From Cytobacillus oceanisediminis (lineage in GTDB: Bacteria > Bacillota > Bacilli > Bacillales > Cytobacillaceae): a DNA stretch of 64,000 bases. Location of the stretch: contig NZ_QGTW01000008.1 of NCBI RefSeq assembly GCF_003182355.1, forward strand, positions 186,001-250,000, written 5' to 3'. A program made the translations under genes and the position numbers. Shown here in pieces: positions 25,515 to 34,892 of the stretch. The first letter of the stretch is position 1. Every line of letters begins with the position of its first letter. The notes beneath the pieces were generated by a model that did no database searches, had not been told where the DNA came from, and saw only the letters and a list, made by a program, of their open reading frames with translations.

Positions 25515-26288
25515 TTATTTTTGTCTTCCTGCGATAATTCTCCATTTTTCCTTCTTGGTTTTCCCTTCAATCCCCATGATTTTGGAACGCCCATGCCCCC
25601 TGACTGAAATTATATCTCCTTCTTTGCATTCAAAGGAGGGGTTTTCAATTAATGTCCAATTGACTTTAACCAACCCCTGCTGGAGAAAAAGCTGTGATTT
25701 TTGCCTGGAGATATTATAAACAGCTGAAATGACTGTATCAAGCCTTAAGGAGGATGATGTGACAGAACATTCCCGCCATTCCTCACTGGTTTGGATCGCT
25801 TCAGCAAAGGGCAGCTTGCTAAGAGTTACAGAAGCTCTGCCGATTGACTCCAGCTGCAGGCGAATATAGTCCTCAACTTCTTCAGAAACAAAGAATTGGA
25901 TCCTGTCGTCTTCGAAAAGAATATCCCCGAATTTCCCCCGCTTCAATCCAAGGGACATCAGGCTGCCTAAAACCTGGGGATGTTCGAGTGTAATAAACTT
26001 TTTTGGATATTCAACTTCATATAAACAAATCTGAAAATCATCCTTATCACTTTCGTAATAATCAGGGAATATAAGAGCCCTTTTCCTTTCTGCATTAGCT
26101 GTACCTCCAAATAAATCCCACTTTATCCCTAAATGCTGGCCTATTATGCTTATAAGAATATGCTGCTCCCTCGGATCAAGAAAATCGGTAAGCTTTGGAG
26201 CATATGTATTTTCCACCTGATCCTTCCAATTGAGGACCTGGTCAATAAACTCTTTTTCTTCCGGACGGAAGTGCTGATAGATGCTCAT
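25515..26288 (-). CDS. ylmH: YlmH, S4-domain RNA-binding protein
   Basis: The 257-residue YlmH protein has a central RNA-binding region and a C-terminal S4 domain (RLDTVISAVYNISRQKSQLF, about residues 180-200, then GLVKVNWTLIENPSFECKEG). Homologs act on the ribosome in rescue of stalled 50S complexes alongside RqcH-type pathways. The gene is next to ylmG and divIVA, the conserved order. The start ATG has GGAGGATTTGCAAATA upstream. Interestingly a gene for RqcH is also in this window. Confidence 0.93.
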   Translation of the reverse strand: MSIYQHFRPEEKEFIDQVLNWKDQVENTYAPKLTDFLDPREQHILISIIGQHLGIKWDLFGGTANAERKRALIFPDYYESDKDDFQICLYEVEYPKKFITLEHPQVLGSLMSLGLKRGKFGDILFEDDRIQFFVSEEVEDYIRLQLESIGRASVTLSKLPFAEAIQTSEEWRECSVTSSSLRLDTVISAVYNISRQKSQLFLQQGLVKVNWTLIENPSFECKEGDIISVRGHGRSKIMGIEGKTKKEKWRIIAGRQK

Positions 26289-26352
26289 TTATTTGCAAAT
26301 CCTCCTTTTATACAAAATAAAAAAGGGACCTTTGATAGCCCCATTTTTACGC

Positions 26353-26616
26353 TTATGCAATCCAGTAATAAAGCTGCTGCAATCCACCTGTAGCGAATCG
26401 CAAAACTAGGATGGCGACGATTGGCGAAATATCGATCATGCCTAGCGGAGGAATAATTTTGCGGAACGGTTCAAGATATGGCTCGCAAATTCTAGCAAGA
26501 AATTGGCCGAAAACTGATTCCCTCGCATTTGGAAACCATGACAGCAGAATATAAATAATCAATGCCCATGAGTAATAATAAATTGCAGATGACAAAATCC
26601 CAAATATTAATTCCAT
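26353..26616 (-). CDS. ylmG: YlmG/YggT family membrane protein
   Basis: The 87-residue protein is of the YggT family: two hydrophobic segments (about residues 5-25 and 65-85) with the conserved [11 protein letters not shown] and [24 protein letters not shown] between them. Family members have been tied to division and membrane organisation, but the activity is not known. It is in line with sepF (6 bases apart) and ylmH. Confidence 0.93.
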   Translation of the reverse strand: MELIFGILSSAIYYYSWALIIYILLSWFPNARESVFGQFLARICEPYLEPFRKIIPPLGMIDISPIVAILVLRFATGGLQQLYYWIA

Positions 26617-26622
26617 TAAAAG

Positions 26623-27069
26623 TTACCACCTCGTATTTTCGAATTCTTGTTCCTTCATCAATTGAGAAATGCTTCCCGAAACTTCAACGTTATCAGGCGT
26701 GCATAAGAAAATATCTGTCCCGACCTTTTGAATATCTCCGCCGATGGCATAAACAGTTCCGCTTAAAAAATCAACGATCCGTTTAGCCTGGTCCTTATCA
26801 ATTCTTTGCAGGTTCACCACAACGGCCCTTCTATTTTTTAGCTGATCAGCAATATCCTGTGCTTCCGCATACACACGCGGTTCAACAAGGACTACTTTAG
26901 AAGATTTCTGCACACTTTGCAGGCTGACAATATTTTGTTTTTGAACTGGCTGCTGCTGTTTTTGCACCTGCTTTACCGGTTCTCTTTCTTCTTCGATGAT
27001 TTCCTCTTCCTTATAGTCATATTCATCATCCAGGAAGAAAAATGTTTTAAATTTTGATTTTATACTCAT
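26623..27069 (-). CDS. sepF: cell division protein SepF
   Basis: SepF anchors FtsZ to the membrane and helps order the Z ring. The 148-residue protein starts with an amphipathic N-terminal stretch ([20 protein letters not shown]), a variable linker rich in Gln and Glu, and the C-terminal SepF core ([20 protein letters not shown] to [12 protein letters not shown]). The length agrees with B. subtilis (152). It lies one base after ylmE, in the ylm cluster downstream of sigG. Confidence 0.95.
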   Translation of the reverse strand: MSIKSKFKTFFFLDDEYDYKEEEIIEEEREPVKQVQKQQQPVQKQNIVSLQSVQKSSKVVLVEPRVYAEAQDIADQLKNRRAVVVNLQRIDKDQAKRIVDFLSGTVYAIGGDIQKVGTDIFLCTPDNVEVSGSISQLMKEQEFENTRW

Positions 27070-27070
27070 T

Positions 27071-27760
27071 TTATTGAACCTCCTGATCCTTTTCGCCTAC
27101 TAAAGCAGTTCCAATTCTCACCATGGTAGCCCCTTCTTCAATGGCGATGCCAAAATCGTTGGACATGCCCATTGAAAGTTCTGTGCATGGAGCAAAATCG
27201 TAATTAAGATCCCTCACCTCTGCTTGAAGGTCTTTCAGCTTCCGGAAACAGGAACGCAGCTGATCTTCGTCGGAAGTGAACGGCGCCATCGTCATAAGAC
27301 CGATGATGTTCAGGTTCTTAAACTCTCCCATGCTTGAAATGAATTCAGCTACGTCTTCAGGATTAATTCCCTGTTTGGACTCTTCCCCAGAAACATTGAC
27401 CTGAACAAAACAATTTATTTTTTTTGATGCCCGCTTATCAATTTCCTTTGCAAGGGAAATCCGGTCCAGTGAATGAATAAAATCAACCTTATCTATAATG
27501 TTTTTTACCTTCCGGGTTTGAAGTGTGCCGATAAAGTGCCAGGTCGGCTTGTCCTTTAAAACTTCCCACTTGGCAAGGAGTCCATCATCTCTGTTTTCAC
27601 CTAAATGATCAATCCCGGCCTCAACGGCTTCCAGGGCCCTTTCTGTTGAAACATATTTGGTAACCGCAATAACTGTTATATCCTCAGGATTACGTTCCAC
27701 TTTTTCGCACGCTTCCAGAATGGCAGACTTTATTTGGTTTAAATTCTCTTCAACTTTCAT
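27071..27760 (-). CDS. ylmE: YggS family PLP-binding protein (YlmE)
   Basis: The 229-residue protein is a fold-type III pyridoxal phosphate protein of the YggS/PROSC family, which keeps PLP homeostasis. The PLP-lysine is in [18 protein letters not shown] near residue 35, with further motifs [12 protein letters not shown] near 94 and [24 protein letters not shown] near the C-terminus. It lies six bases after ylmD and one base before sepF, so it belongs to the same transcript. Confidence 0.94.
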   Translation of the reverse strand: MKVEENLNQIKSAILEACEKVERNPEDITVIAVTKYVSTERALEAVEAGIDHLGENRDDGLLAKWEVLKDKPTWHFIGTLQTRKVKNIIDKVDFIHSLDRISLAKEIDKRASKKINCFVQVNVSGEESKQGINPEDVAEFISSMGEFKNLNIIGLMTMAPFTSDEDQLRSCFRKLKDLQAEVRDLNYDFAPCTELSMGMSNDFGIAIEEGATMVRIGTALVGEKDQEVQ

Positions 27761-27766
27761 TTAGCT

Positions 27767-28588
27767 TCAGACTTCCTCCTTCCATCCGATAAAGCTCATC
27801 ATTCTGCCTGTTCTCCCTTTATCTCTTCGATGGGAGAAGAAATAGTCCTGATGGCAGCTTGTACAATATTCCGTAATTGTAATATTAGCTTCAAAAATAC
27901 CAGCATTCAAAAGGATTTGCTTATTCAGCTCTTTCAAGTCTAGATGGTACTGATTGTCATTAATTAAATTATATGGCTTTATCTCGACATCTTCTAGTAT
28001 TTTTTGCACTTTTGAAATGACACGCTCATCAACAATGTAACAACTTTCACAAATGGACGGCCCTATAACCGCTCGAACCTCAGCTAAATCAATTCCTTCA
28101 TTGCTGTAAAACTTTGCCATTTCTCTGCCAATTCCCCCGACTGTACCCTTCCAGCCTGCATGGGCAATACCAATTGCTCCAGTTTTTTCGTGCAAAAAAT
28201 AAAGCGGCACACAATCTGCATAACAGAGAGTTAATAGCACACCTTTTTCATATGTAAAAAACCCGTCAGTGCCAGAAAAAGAATCCTCATATAGAAGCGC
28301 GCCCTTTCCCTGGTCACCCTTGGATATCTTTTGGATTCTTACTTCATGTGTTTGTTCCGCACCAACCCATTTATCTGGAGAAAAACCAAGCAAGCCAGCC
28401 ACATGCTTGCGATTTTGGCTGACCGCTTCATAGCTGTCATTCACATGCAGCCCTACATTGAGAGCATTGAACTCATTTTGGCTGCAGCCTCCATTCTTGG
28501 TTGTGAATCCTGCAGTTATATTAGGAAAACGATCTGTCCATTCTTTTATCATAAAATACTCTTTATTTCTAAGAGAAAATGGCTCCAT
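27767..28588 (-). CDS. pgeF: PgeF/YlmD laccase-domain protein (purine nucleoside phosphorylase type)
   Basis: The 273-residue protein belongs to the multicopper polyphenol oxidase-like (DUF152) family; some members act on purine nucleosides and others edit peptidoglycan precursors. The metal-binding residues appear in LCYADCVPLYF (Cys) and IGIAHAGWKGTVGG (His) near residues 130 and 149, and CTSCHQDYFFSHRRDKGRTGR at the C-terminus. The start MEPFSLRNKEYF at 28588 is plausible. It is the first gene of the ylmD-ylmE-sepF-ylmG-ylmH run. The exact reaction here is unknown. Confidence 0.9.
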   Translation of the reverse strand: MEPFSLRNKEYFMIKEWTDRFPNITAGFTTKNGGCSQNEFNALNVGLHVNDSYEAVSQNRKHVAGLLGFSPDKWVGAEQTHEVRIQKISKGDQGKGALLYEDSFSGTDGFFTYEKGVLLTLCYADCVPLYFLHEKTGAIGIAHAGWKGTVGGIGREMAKFYSNEGIDLAEVRAVIGPSICESCYIVDERVISKVQKILEDVEIKPYNLINDNQYHLDLKELNKQILLNAGIFEANITITEYCTSCHQDYFFSHRRDKGRTGRMMSFIGWKEEV

Positions 28589-28658
28589 ACTTTTAACCCC
28601 ATTTTATTTTTCTATAGTTTACCATAGAGTTAGCCCCGTTTACAGCTATAACAGCTCG

Positions 28659-28928
28659 TTACGCCTTTTCCTCGATATATTTCAGCTCAGTTGTATCTTT
28701 GTAGCGAACCAATATGACATCTTCGCCGATTTTCAATATGTTTTTCCACGGAATGACAATGTCCTCATCCTTACCGAAAAAGCCTAATACTTTACCAGCT
28801 CCGCCTATAACAACAGCTTCGATTTTTCCAGTGTTTATATTGATGTCAATATCCCCAATATTCCCAAGCTTTCTTCCATCCGCAACATTTACAACATCCT
28901 TCATCTGAAATTCAGATATTTTCACCAT
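28659..28928 (-). CDS. ylmC: YlmC/YmxH family PRC-barrel protein
   Basis: The 89-residue protein is a small PRC-barrel family member (YlmC/YmxH), often found beside sporulation sigma genes. The body reads MKDVVNVADGRKLGNIGDID and DEDIVIPWKNILKIGEDVIL. Function is not defined, but the family is largely restricted to spore formers. It lies 128 bases downstream of sigG, with a terminator between them. Confidence 0.9.
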   Translation of the reverse strand: MVKISEFQMKDVVNVADGRKLGNIGDIDININTGKIEAVVIGGAGKVLGFFGKDEDIVIPWKNILKIGEDVILVRYKDTTELKYIEEKA

Positions 28929-29034
28929 CGAGACTTCACTCCCAATTTTATGTTCTTATTAAATATATGTTTGCTGCTATAGGAAAAATGTTAGAAAAGG
29001 AGCGAAAAGTATAAAAGCTAAAGGCTGGTAAAGC

Positions 29035-29057
29035 AAAAAGCAGCCAAAATGGCTGCT
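29035..29057 (-). terminator. Rho-independent terminator of sigG
   Basis: On the minus strand AGCAGCCA pairs with TGGCTGCT (29039-29057) and is followed by TTTTGC. The stem abuts the sigG stop codon. Confidence 0.8.
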
Positions 29058-29836
29058 CAGCTTTGAATATTTTTATTCATTTGTTTAATGGCTGCTTTTT
29101 CCAGCCTGGAGACTTGTGCCTGGGAAATTCCAATTTCCTCGGCCACTTCCATTTGGGTTTTTCCCTGGAAGAACCGTTTCCTTAGTATAAGCTTTTCTCT
29201 TTCATTCAGCCTCCGCATACCTTCTTTTAATGCTATTTCTTCAATCCATTGAATATCCTTGTTTCGTTCATCGCTCAATTGATCCATCACGTAAATCGGA
29301 TCTCCGCCATCATTATAGATCGGTTCAAATAAGGAGACAGGATCCTGGATGGCATCCAATGCGAAAACAATTTCTTCATGCGGAACATCTAGCTCTTTGG
29401 CAATTTCTTCAGCTGTCGGTTCTCTTGAGGTTTTACTCATCAAGCGTTCTCGCACTTGCAGCGCTTTATAAGCAATATCCCTTAATGACCGAGATACGCG
29501 TATAGGGTTATTATCCCGCAGATACCTTCGGATTTCCCCTATAATCATTGGGACTGCATAGGTGGAAAACTTAACGTTTTGACTTAAATCAAAATTATCA
29601 ATAGATTTCATGAGACCGATACAGCCGACCTGGAACAGGTCATCAACAAATTCGCCTCTGTTATTAAATCGCTGGATCACACTTAAGACGAGACGCAGGT
29701 TGCCGTTGACGAGTTTTTCCCGTGCGGTTATATCCCCCTTATGCATTTGCTTGAAGAGCTCTCTCATTTCTTCGTTTTTTAAAACTGGAAGCTTTGAAGT
29801 ATCAACACCGCAAATTTCTACTTTATTTCGAGTCAA
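29057..29836 (-). CDS. sigG: RNA polymerase sigma-G, late forespore sigma factor
   Basis: SigG drives late gene expression in the forespore. The 259-residue product has sigma region 2 (VDDLFQVGCIGLMKSIDNFD, KFSTYAVPMIIGEIRRYLRD), region 3 and a region 4 helix-turn-helix (TQMEVAEEIGISQAQVSRLE). The start is a TTG at 29836, giving (M)TRNKVEICGVDTSKLPVLK as in other SigG proteins, with GGAGG eight bases before it. A longer in-frame extension from 29920 is untypical. Gene order spoIIGA-sigE-sigG is the conserved one. Confidence 0.95.
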   Translation of the reverse strand: MTRNKVEICGVDTSKLPVLKNEEMRELFKQMHKGDITAREKLVNGNLRLVLSVIQRFNNRGEFVDDLFQVGCIGLMKSIDNFDLSQNVKFSTYAVPMIIGEIRRYLRDNNPIRVSRSLRDIAYKALQVRERLMSKTSREPTAEEIAKELDVPHEEIVFALDAIQDPVSLFEPIYNDGGDPIYVMDQLSDERNKDIQWIEEIALKEGMRRLNEREKLILRKRFFQGKTQMEVAEEIGISQAQVSRLEKAAIKQMNKNIQS

Positions 29837-29873
29837 TCCATTTCCCTCCTCACAGGAGCTGCTGTACAAAAAA

Positions 29874-29902
29874 CAGTATCTCCTTGAGCAGGAAAAATAT
29901 GC
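29874..29902 (-). promoter_or_regulatory. Candidate SigF/SigG-type promoter of sigG
   Basis: On the minus strand GCATA (29898-29902) and GGAGATACTG (29874-29883) fit the forespore consensus (GYATA and GGnnAnAnTR). The spacer is 14 bases, one or two shorter than typical. It lies about 38 bases before the TTG start of sigG. In B. subtilis, sigG is turned on by SigF and then by SigG itself. Confidence 0.5.
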
Positions 29903-30023
29903 ACCGGCTATTCTGCCCAACGGATGGGCAAATGCTCAAAACATCATGAACACTAGGTTTTTCACTTGCAAATTTTTGTAAAAAAATTATTAATAGGATT
30001 CCTTAAAAACTGTTCTGAATTTT

Positions 30024-30743
30024 CTATACCATCTTATTAAATTCCTTCTTCAATCTTTTAATGATCCTTTTTTCCAGGCGGGATATATAAGACTGGGAAA
30101 TCCCAAGCATATCTGCTACGTCTTTTTGGGTTTTTTCTTCCCCAGACCCAAGCCCAAACCTCAGCTCCATGATCTGCTTCTCCCTGTCTGAAAGCTGGTG
30201 CAAAGCCTTTAGCAGCAGCTTTTTATCAACATTGGCCTCCAGGTCTTTGGTAATAATGTCATCCTCAGTGCCAAGAACATCGGAAAGCAGCAATTCATTC
30301 CCATCCCAATCTATATTTAATGGTTCATCGAAGGAGACTTCAGAGCGAATTTTATTATTTCTTCTTAAGTACATAAGAATCTCATTCTCAATACAGCGGG
30401 AAGCGTATGTAGCCAGCTTAATTTTTTTCTCAGGATTAAAGGTATTTACCGCTTTAATCAGACCGATTGTTCCAATGCTGATCAAATCCTCAATATTAAT
30501 GCCCGTGTTTTCGAACTTTCTCGCAATATAAACAACTAACCTGAGGTTTCTTTCAATCAGAATGGATCTTGCTGCTTTATCCCCTTTCGGAAGCTTAATT
30601 AACAGCATTTCTTCTTCTTCCTTGCTGAGAGGAGGAGGGAGTGCTTCGCTGCCGCCTATATAATAAACTTCATCTGTTTTGATCCCCAGCTTAATTAATA
30701 ATTTATACCAATAATAGGATAAGCGAAGTTTTAACTTTTTCAT
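30024..30743 (-). CDS. sigE: RNA polymerase sigma-E precursor (pro-SigE)
   Basis: SigE is the early mother-cell sigma factor, made as an inactive precursor. The 239-residue product begins with the pro-sequence [20 protein letters not shown], with the processing region [18 protein letters not shown] near residues 23-40; SpoIIGA is the protease. Region 2 ([20 protein letters not shown]) and region 4 ([17 protein letters not shown]) are intact. The length equals B. subtilis SigE. It lies 44 bases after spoIIGA. Confidence 0.97.
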   Translation of the reverse strand: MKKLKLRLSYYWYKLLIKLGIKTDEVYYIGGSEALPPPLSKEEEEMLLIKLPKGDKAARSILIERNLRLVVYIARKFENTGINIEDLISIGTIGLIKAVNTFNPEKKIKLATYASRCIENEILMYLRRNNKIRSEVSFDEPLNIDWDGNELLLSDVLGTEDDIITKDLEANVDKKLLLKALHQLSDREKQIMELRFGLGSGEEKTQKDVADMLGISQSYISRLEKRIIKRLKKEFNKMV

Positions 30744-30787
30744 GAATTGTCCTCCTTCTAATTTATGTTTTTGCTGAGTATAGTATA

Positions 30788-31726
30788 TTAACTTACCTTT
30801 GCATCCGGATTTATTTTACTTGTACCAGTAAGCATTTTAGGATGAACGATACATTGGAAAGCATCATCAGCGGAAAGCTGCTGCATGGAAAAGGAGACCA
30901 ATCCCCTTTCTACTTCGATTATTTCATTTTCTTTTCCAAGAACTATGCGGTCAGGTTTAAAAGCAATGATAAGCTGATGTTCTTGTCCAACTACCTTGCA
31001 TGGAATAACCCTCATTTTATGCTCCCATTCTCCGCCTATCGATTCATTTCCTAGTATTATTTCCTCAGGGTTTCCAGCAATTTTTATTATTTCTTGAGGA
31101 AACTGTTCGAGCCTGTCTTTAATCGAAATAAACATGACCGGCATCTTCGAAATAGGATCATAAAGCTGGTTGCCGCTGTCAATCAGGCCTTTAAAACGAT
31201 ATTCCTTTTCCTCAATAACAATTAGTACTTGGACCAAGGAATCATATTGAATTTTGGTCATTTCAATCCCTTCAATATTCCTTTTTGAAAAATGCCAGGC
31301 CAGCGGAAAGCCCAGCAGCACGAACAGCCAGCTGATCGGGTCTCCAAACCCTTTAACACTTGCCAGCATAACTGAAGAAGAAAGCTGAAAATCGAATTTA
31401 ATAAAATAATGGATGCCGATCAAGGATCCTCCAATTAGAAATGTAGAAAAATAAAAAGTCATAAGTCCTTTTAGAAAGTAACGTAACCGCTTAAAGCCAA
31501 ATGCAGTAAGTACCATGGCAACAGAGAATAATAATTTTGTTATGGGGTGTCCAGAATAGGCATTTAATGGAGTAAAAACTAATAATATAATAACCGAACC
31601 TACCAAGCCTCCCGCAAAAACTCTCCAGAGACGAACTTCTCTTTTTAAAATAATGGCTGTCAAATAAAGGAGGAGGCTATCAAACATAAAATTTAATGCC
31701 CAGATAATATCCAAATATACCGCCAA
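30788..31726 (-). CDS. spoIIGA: SpoIIGA, membrane aspartic protease that activates pro-SigE
   Basis: SpoIIGA sits in the septal membrane and cleaves the SigE pro-peptide after a forespore signal (SpoIIR). The 312-residue protein has five N-terminal membrane segments (about residues 1-155) and a C-terminal protease domain with the catalytic Asp in [16 protein letters not shown] near residue 183. The start is a TTG at 31726 (GGGGGAAGATAATTGGCG), a non-ATG start. The promoter with a 22-base spacer lies upstream. Confidence 0.94.
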   Translation of the reverse strand: MAVYLDIIWALNFMFDSLLLYLTAIILKREVRLWRVFAGGLVGSVIILLVFTPLNAYSGHPITKLLFSVAMVLTAFGFKRLRYFLKGLMTFYFSTFLIGGSLIGIHYFIKFDFQLSSSVMLASVKGFGDPISWLFVLLGFPLAWHFSKRNIEGIEMTKIQYDSLVQVLIVIEEKEYRFKGLIDSGNQLYDPISKMPVMFISIKDRLEQFPQEIIKIAGNPEEIILGNESIGGEWEHKMRVIPCKVVGQEHQLIIAFKPDRIVLGKENEIIEVERGLVSFSMQQLSADDAFQCIVHPKMLTGTSKINPDAKVS

Positions 31727-31823
31727 TTATCTTCCCCCTTAAAAAGCTAAGCACTTAAATAAACCATAGTGAAAGCCTCCAAAATTCTGGGGAAGCTATG
31801 ATGCTATGATTCTGTTAGAAAAA

Positions 31824-31857
31824 AGTATAGCGCATATCAGGAGATAAAGTGTGTCAC
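31824..31857 (-). promoter_or_regulatory. spoIIG promoter with unusual 22-base spacer
   Basis: On the minus strand GTGACA (31852-31857) and TATACT (31824-31829) are exactly 22 bases apart. The B. subtilis spoIIG promoter is known for its 22-base spacer and its need for phosphorylated Spo0A. Further upstream near 31894-31905 is TTTTGTCAG (plus strand), a partial match to a Spo0A box. The distance to the TTG start is about 100 bases. Confidence 0.7.
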
Positions 31858-31958
31858 TTTCTGTAAGCAAAACGATAGAAATTTTCCCTATTCCCTTCGG
31901 ATTTTGTCAGTATTTTTCCTTTTTTAGCTCTTTAAATGTTTTTGTTATTATTCAATAG

Positions 31959-31974
31959 TGTGATGTACATCACA
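31959..31974 (+). promoter_or_regulatory. Fnr/Crp-type palindrome upstream of hmp
   Basis: TGTGATGTACATCACA is a perfect palindrome of the form TGTGA-N6-TCACA, the Bacillus Fnr/Crp consensus. Its centre (31966.5) is 41.5 bases before the start site predicted from the TATAAT at 31996-32001, the classical class II activator position. Confidence 0.85.
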
Positions 31975-31995
31975 TATTTCCTTTTTTATATGACC

Positions 31996-32001
31996 TATAA
32001 T
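31996..32001 (+). promoter_or_regulatory. -10 box of the hmp promoter
   Basis: TATAAT stands about 35 bases before the hmp ATG; no good -35 box lies 17 bases upstream, as expected for an activator-dependent promoter with the Fnr-like site in the -41.5 position. Confidence 0.65.
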
Positions 32002-32036
32002 TATAGTGAAAATATAAAAAAAGGAGTTTTGCTGAA

Positions 32037-33266
32037 ATGCTAGACACAAAAACGATTGAAATTATTAAAAGCACTGTACCTGTACTCGAAAAACATGGCG
32101 AGGATATTACTAAAACTTTTTATAAGCTAATGTTTACAAATCACCCTGAACTATTAAATATTTTTAACCACGCAAACCAAAAGCAGGGGCGTCAGCAGAA
32201 AGCGCTCGCAAACTCTGTTTATGCCGCTGCAAAATACATTGACCAGCTTGAAGTCATCTTGCCGGTTGTAACACAGATCGCCCATAAGCACCGTTCGCTG
32301 GGGATTAAACCGGAGCATTATCCAATTGTTGGGGAGCATTTAATCCTTGCAATAAAAGAGGTTCTTAAAGAGGGGGCTACAGACGAAATTATTGAGGCAT
32401 GGACAAAAGCCTATGGAGTTATTGCAGATGCTTTTATCGGCTTGGAAAAGAGCCTTTATGATGAGGCCTCCCAGAAACCAGGCGGCTGGAAGGATTTCAG
32501 GACATTTACCGTTACTAAGAAAGTTAAGGAAAGCGATGTAATCACATCATTCTACTTGAGTCCAGTTGATGGCGGAGATATTGCCGACTATCTGCCAGGC
32601 CAATATATAAGTGTGAAGCTAAATATCCAAGGGGAAGAATTTAAACACATCCGTCAATACAGCCTATCTGATTCTCCAGAAAAAGCATACTATCGTATTT
32701 CTGTCAAGAAGGAAGAAGGAACGAACGAGAAGCCGGAAGGAAAGATATCCAGCTATCTTCACAATGAATTAAAAGAAGGCGATCAAATAGAAATAAGCGC
32801 TCCAGCAGGAGAATTTGTTCTCGAACAGACTGATCAATCAATCATACTCCTAAGCGGCGGCGTTGGGATAACCCCTATGCTAAGCATGCTTCGCCATCTT
32901 GATGCATTAGGCATGACTAACGAAACTGCCTTTATCCATGCCGCAATTAATGGAAATGTTCACGCTTTTGCTAAGGAAGTAAAAAATATAGAAGAAAATA
33001 ATCAGTTGGTAAAAGCGTATTTCTGTTATGAAAATCCATCCGAAAAGGATAAGGAAGAGAAGTCCTACAATAAAGAGGGTTATATAACATCTGAATGGCT
33101 AAAAACAATTGTTTCCAATATGGATAGCCTGGTTTATATGTGCGGTCCAGTACCGTTTATGCAAGCCATGTACGAAGCATTGCTTGAAGCAGGTTTCAAA
33201 AAAGAAAATATCCGTTATGAATTCTTCGGTCCTTCAATGGAATTAAAAGAACCACAATCTGTATAA
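32037..33266 (+). CDS. hmp: flavohemoglobin, nitric oxide dioxygenase
   Basis: Hmp converts nitric oxide to nitrate with O2 and NAD(P)H. The 409-residue protein has a globin domain with the B10 Tyr29 (KTFYK) and the proximal His85 (IAHKHRSLGIKPEHY), a FAD-binding domain (HIRQYSLSD near residue 204) and an NAD(P)H domain (LLSGGVGITPMLSML near 271, YMCGPVPFMQAM near 366). The length is typical (B. subtilis Hmp 399). AAGGAG lies ten bases before the ATG. A perfect Fnr-type site suggests anaerobic or nitrosative control. It sits between spoIIGA and ftsZ, where B. subtilis has bpr, so it is an insertion here. Confidence 0.96.
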   Translation: MLDTKTIEIIKSTVPVLEKHGEDITKTFYKLMFTNHPELLNIFNHANQKQGRQQKALANSVYAAAKYIDQLEVILPVVTQIAHKHRSLGIKPEHYPIVGEHLILAIKEVLKEGATDEIIEAWTKAYGVIADAFIGLEKSLYDEASQKPGGWKDFRTFTVTKKVKESDVITSFYLSPVDGGDIADYLPGQYISVKLNIQGEEFKHIRQYSLSDSPEKAYYRISVKKEEGTNEKPEGKISSYLHNELKEGDQIEISAPAGEFVLEQTDQSIILLSGGVGITPMLSMLRHLDALGMTNETAFIHAAINGNVHAFAKEVKNIEENNQLVKAYFCYENPSEKDKEEKSYNKEGYITSEWLKTIVSNMDSLVYMCGPVPFMQAMYEALLEAGFKKENIRYEFFGPSMELKEPQSV

Positions 33267-33271
33267 AGCAA

Positions 33272-33305
33272 AAAAGCATGGACCTGATATCAGGTCCATG
33301 CTTTT
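33272..33305 (+). terminator. Rho-independent terminator of hmp
   Basis: A perfect 34-base palindrome (arm AAAAGCATGGACCTGAT) with T-run ends follows 6 bases after the hmp stop. It can also work on the minus strand. Confidence 0.92.
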
Positions 33306-33310
33306 CTCGC

Positions 33311-33517
33311 AGGCTCAATTAACTTGGGTGGTGATTTTCCCAGCAGGCACTTCCCTTACCGAGTGCTTTCAGGAGCCTCCTTTGCGTTCTATGCCTTTGG
33401 TGTACAATTTTCCCCCAGGACTTTGGAAGAACATTCTTTAATAAGCATTTTCGAGGATTCTCGAGCCTTCAGTTCCAATTAACACACTTCTAATCAGCAA
33501 ATAGCTTAAGCACAGCT
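33311..33517 (+). repeat. Interspersed element, copy C (diverged)
   Basis: Block order matches the other copies: AGGCTCAATTAACTTGGGTG, GTGATTTTCC, AGGAGCCTCCT, then CCTTCAGTTCCAATTAACAC and finally AGCTTAAGCACAGCTT. It is more diverged than the others and longer (about 207 bases). It lies between the hmp and ftsZ terminators. Confidence 0.65.
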
Positions 33518-33523
33518 TTCTTG

Positions 33524-33567
33524 AAAAAACACCTGGAATCATAGACTATCTCTGATTCCAGGTGTTT
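33524..33567 (-). terminator. Rho-independent terminator of ftsZ
   Basis: On the minus strand AAACACCTGGAATCA pairs with TGATTCCAGGTGTTT (33527-33567), followed by TTTTTTC. It starts 13 bases after the ftsZ stop. Confidence 0.93.
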
Positions 33568-33579
33568 ATTTATTTATCA

Positions 33580-34722
33580 TTATCTCCTGCGGTTGCGGTT
33601 GCGGAGGAAGGTTGGAATATCCAGAGTTTCTTCTGGCTGGTGAGACTGGTTGCTTCTTACAGGCTCTTGTGGAGCTTCCTCTCTCTTTTGCTCACGTTTG
33701 ACCGTTCCCATGCTTGGTGCAGCTTTCGGCTGTCCAAATGAAGGTCTGGTTGGTTTAGGCTGGATGACTTCCTCGTTAAATCCGGTTGCAATAACCGTTA
33801 CAACGATTTCATCCTTAAGATTTTCATTAATAACAGAACCGAAAATCATGTTTACGTCCTGATCTGATGCAGAAGCAACAATATCGGCAGCTTCCTGAAC
33901 TTCATACAGGCTCAGGTTGGATCCGCCTGTGATATTCATCAGAACCCCCTGGGCTCCGTCAATTGACGTTTCAAGCAATGGTGATGATATGGCTTTTTTC
34001 GCCGCTTCAGCAGCACGGTTTTCGCCTGCCGCAACACCTATCCCCATTAATGCTGATCCTTTATTGGACATAATCGTTTTTACATCTGCAAAGTCAAGGT
34101 TGATTAGCCCTGGTACGGCAATCAAATCGGAAATACCCTGTACACCTTGGCGAAGAACATTATCCGCTTCCCGGAATGCTTCAAGCATCGGAGTGCTTTT
34201 ATCAACAATTTCTAAAAGCCTGTCATTAGGAATGACAATCAAAGTATCAACAGCTTCTTTCATGGAAGCAATGCCGCCGGCAGCCTGGGTAGAACGCTTT
34301 CTGCCTTCAAACGTAAATGGGCGGGTAACAACTCCAACTGTCAAGGCACCTAAATCACGGGCAATTTGGGCAATTACCGGAGCAGCCCCTGTTCCAGTTC
34401 CGCCTCCCATCCCGGCAGTAACGAAAACCATATCCGCGCCTTTTAGAGCTTCTTCAACCTGCTCCTTGCTTTCTTCGGCTGCCTTTTTGCCTACCTCAGG
34501 GTTTGCACCAGCACCAAGGCCTCTTGTAAGCTTTCCTCCAATTTGCATTTTCACTTCAGCTTTTGACAGGTTCAACGCCTGGGCGTCTGTGTTAACTGCA
34601 ATAAACTCGACACCCTGCACACCGTGTTCAATCATTCTATTTACTGCATTGTTACCGCCGCCTCCAACGCCGATTACTTTAATGGTTGCTAATGAATCTA
34701 AATTCGTATCAAATTCCAACAT
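33580..34722 (-). CDS. ftsZ: cell division GTPase FtsZ
   Basis: FtsZ polymerises into the Z ring and scaffolds the divisome. The 380-residue product carries the tubulin signature GGGTGTG at residues 106-112, the NxD region, and a variable linker ending in the conserved tail [17 protein letters not shown] that binds FtsA and SepF. The length matches B. subtilis (382). The ATG at 34722 has AGGAGGATTAGTC upstream. It is the last gene of the dcw cluster, 170 bases after ftsA, with a strong terminator following. Confidence 0.97.
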   Translation of the reverse strand: MLEFDTNLDSLATIKVIGVGGGGNNAVNRMIEHGVQGVEFIAVNTDAQALNLSKAEVKMQIGGKLTRGLGAGANPEVGKKAAEESKEQVEEALKGADMVFVTAGMGGGTGTGAAPVIAQIARDLGALTVGVVTRPFTFEGRKRSTQAAGGIASMKEAVDTLIVIPNDRLLEIVDKSTPMLEAFREADNVLRQGVQGISDLIAVPGLINLDFADVKTIMSNKGSALMGIGVAAGENRAAEAAKKAISSPLLETSIDGAQGVLMNITGGSNLSLYEVQEAADIVASASDQDVNMIFGSVINENLKDEIVVTVIATGFNEEVIQPKPTRPSFGQPKAAPSMGTVKREQKREEAPQEPVRSNQSHQPEETLDIPTFLRNRNRRR

Positions 34723-34892
34723 GACTAATCCTCCTAATTCGTCGATATTCCTAAGAACACCTTTTTCTGATTCGCTTTTTTATTTGCACCGTGGAAATAG
34801 TCTTTGCTGTCTATTTCGCCGTGCTTGTCTTTTTTGCTGATAGCCCAATGGCTGGTTATTCCGTTTCCAAAACCCATGCGAATCAAATCAAG

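Noticed and set aside
33917-34840. A 307-codon plus-strand frame
   Set aside because: It lies antisense to ftsZ, has a composition typical of reverse-frame shadows (Pro, Ser, Ile) and no ribosome site.
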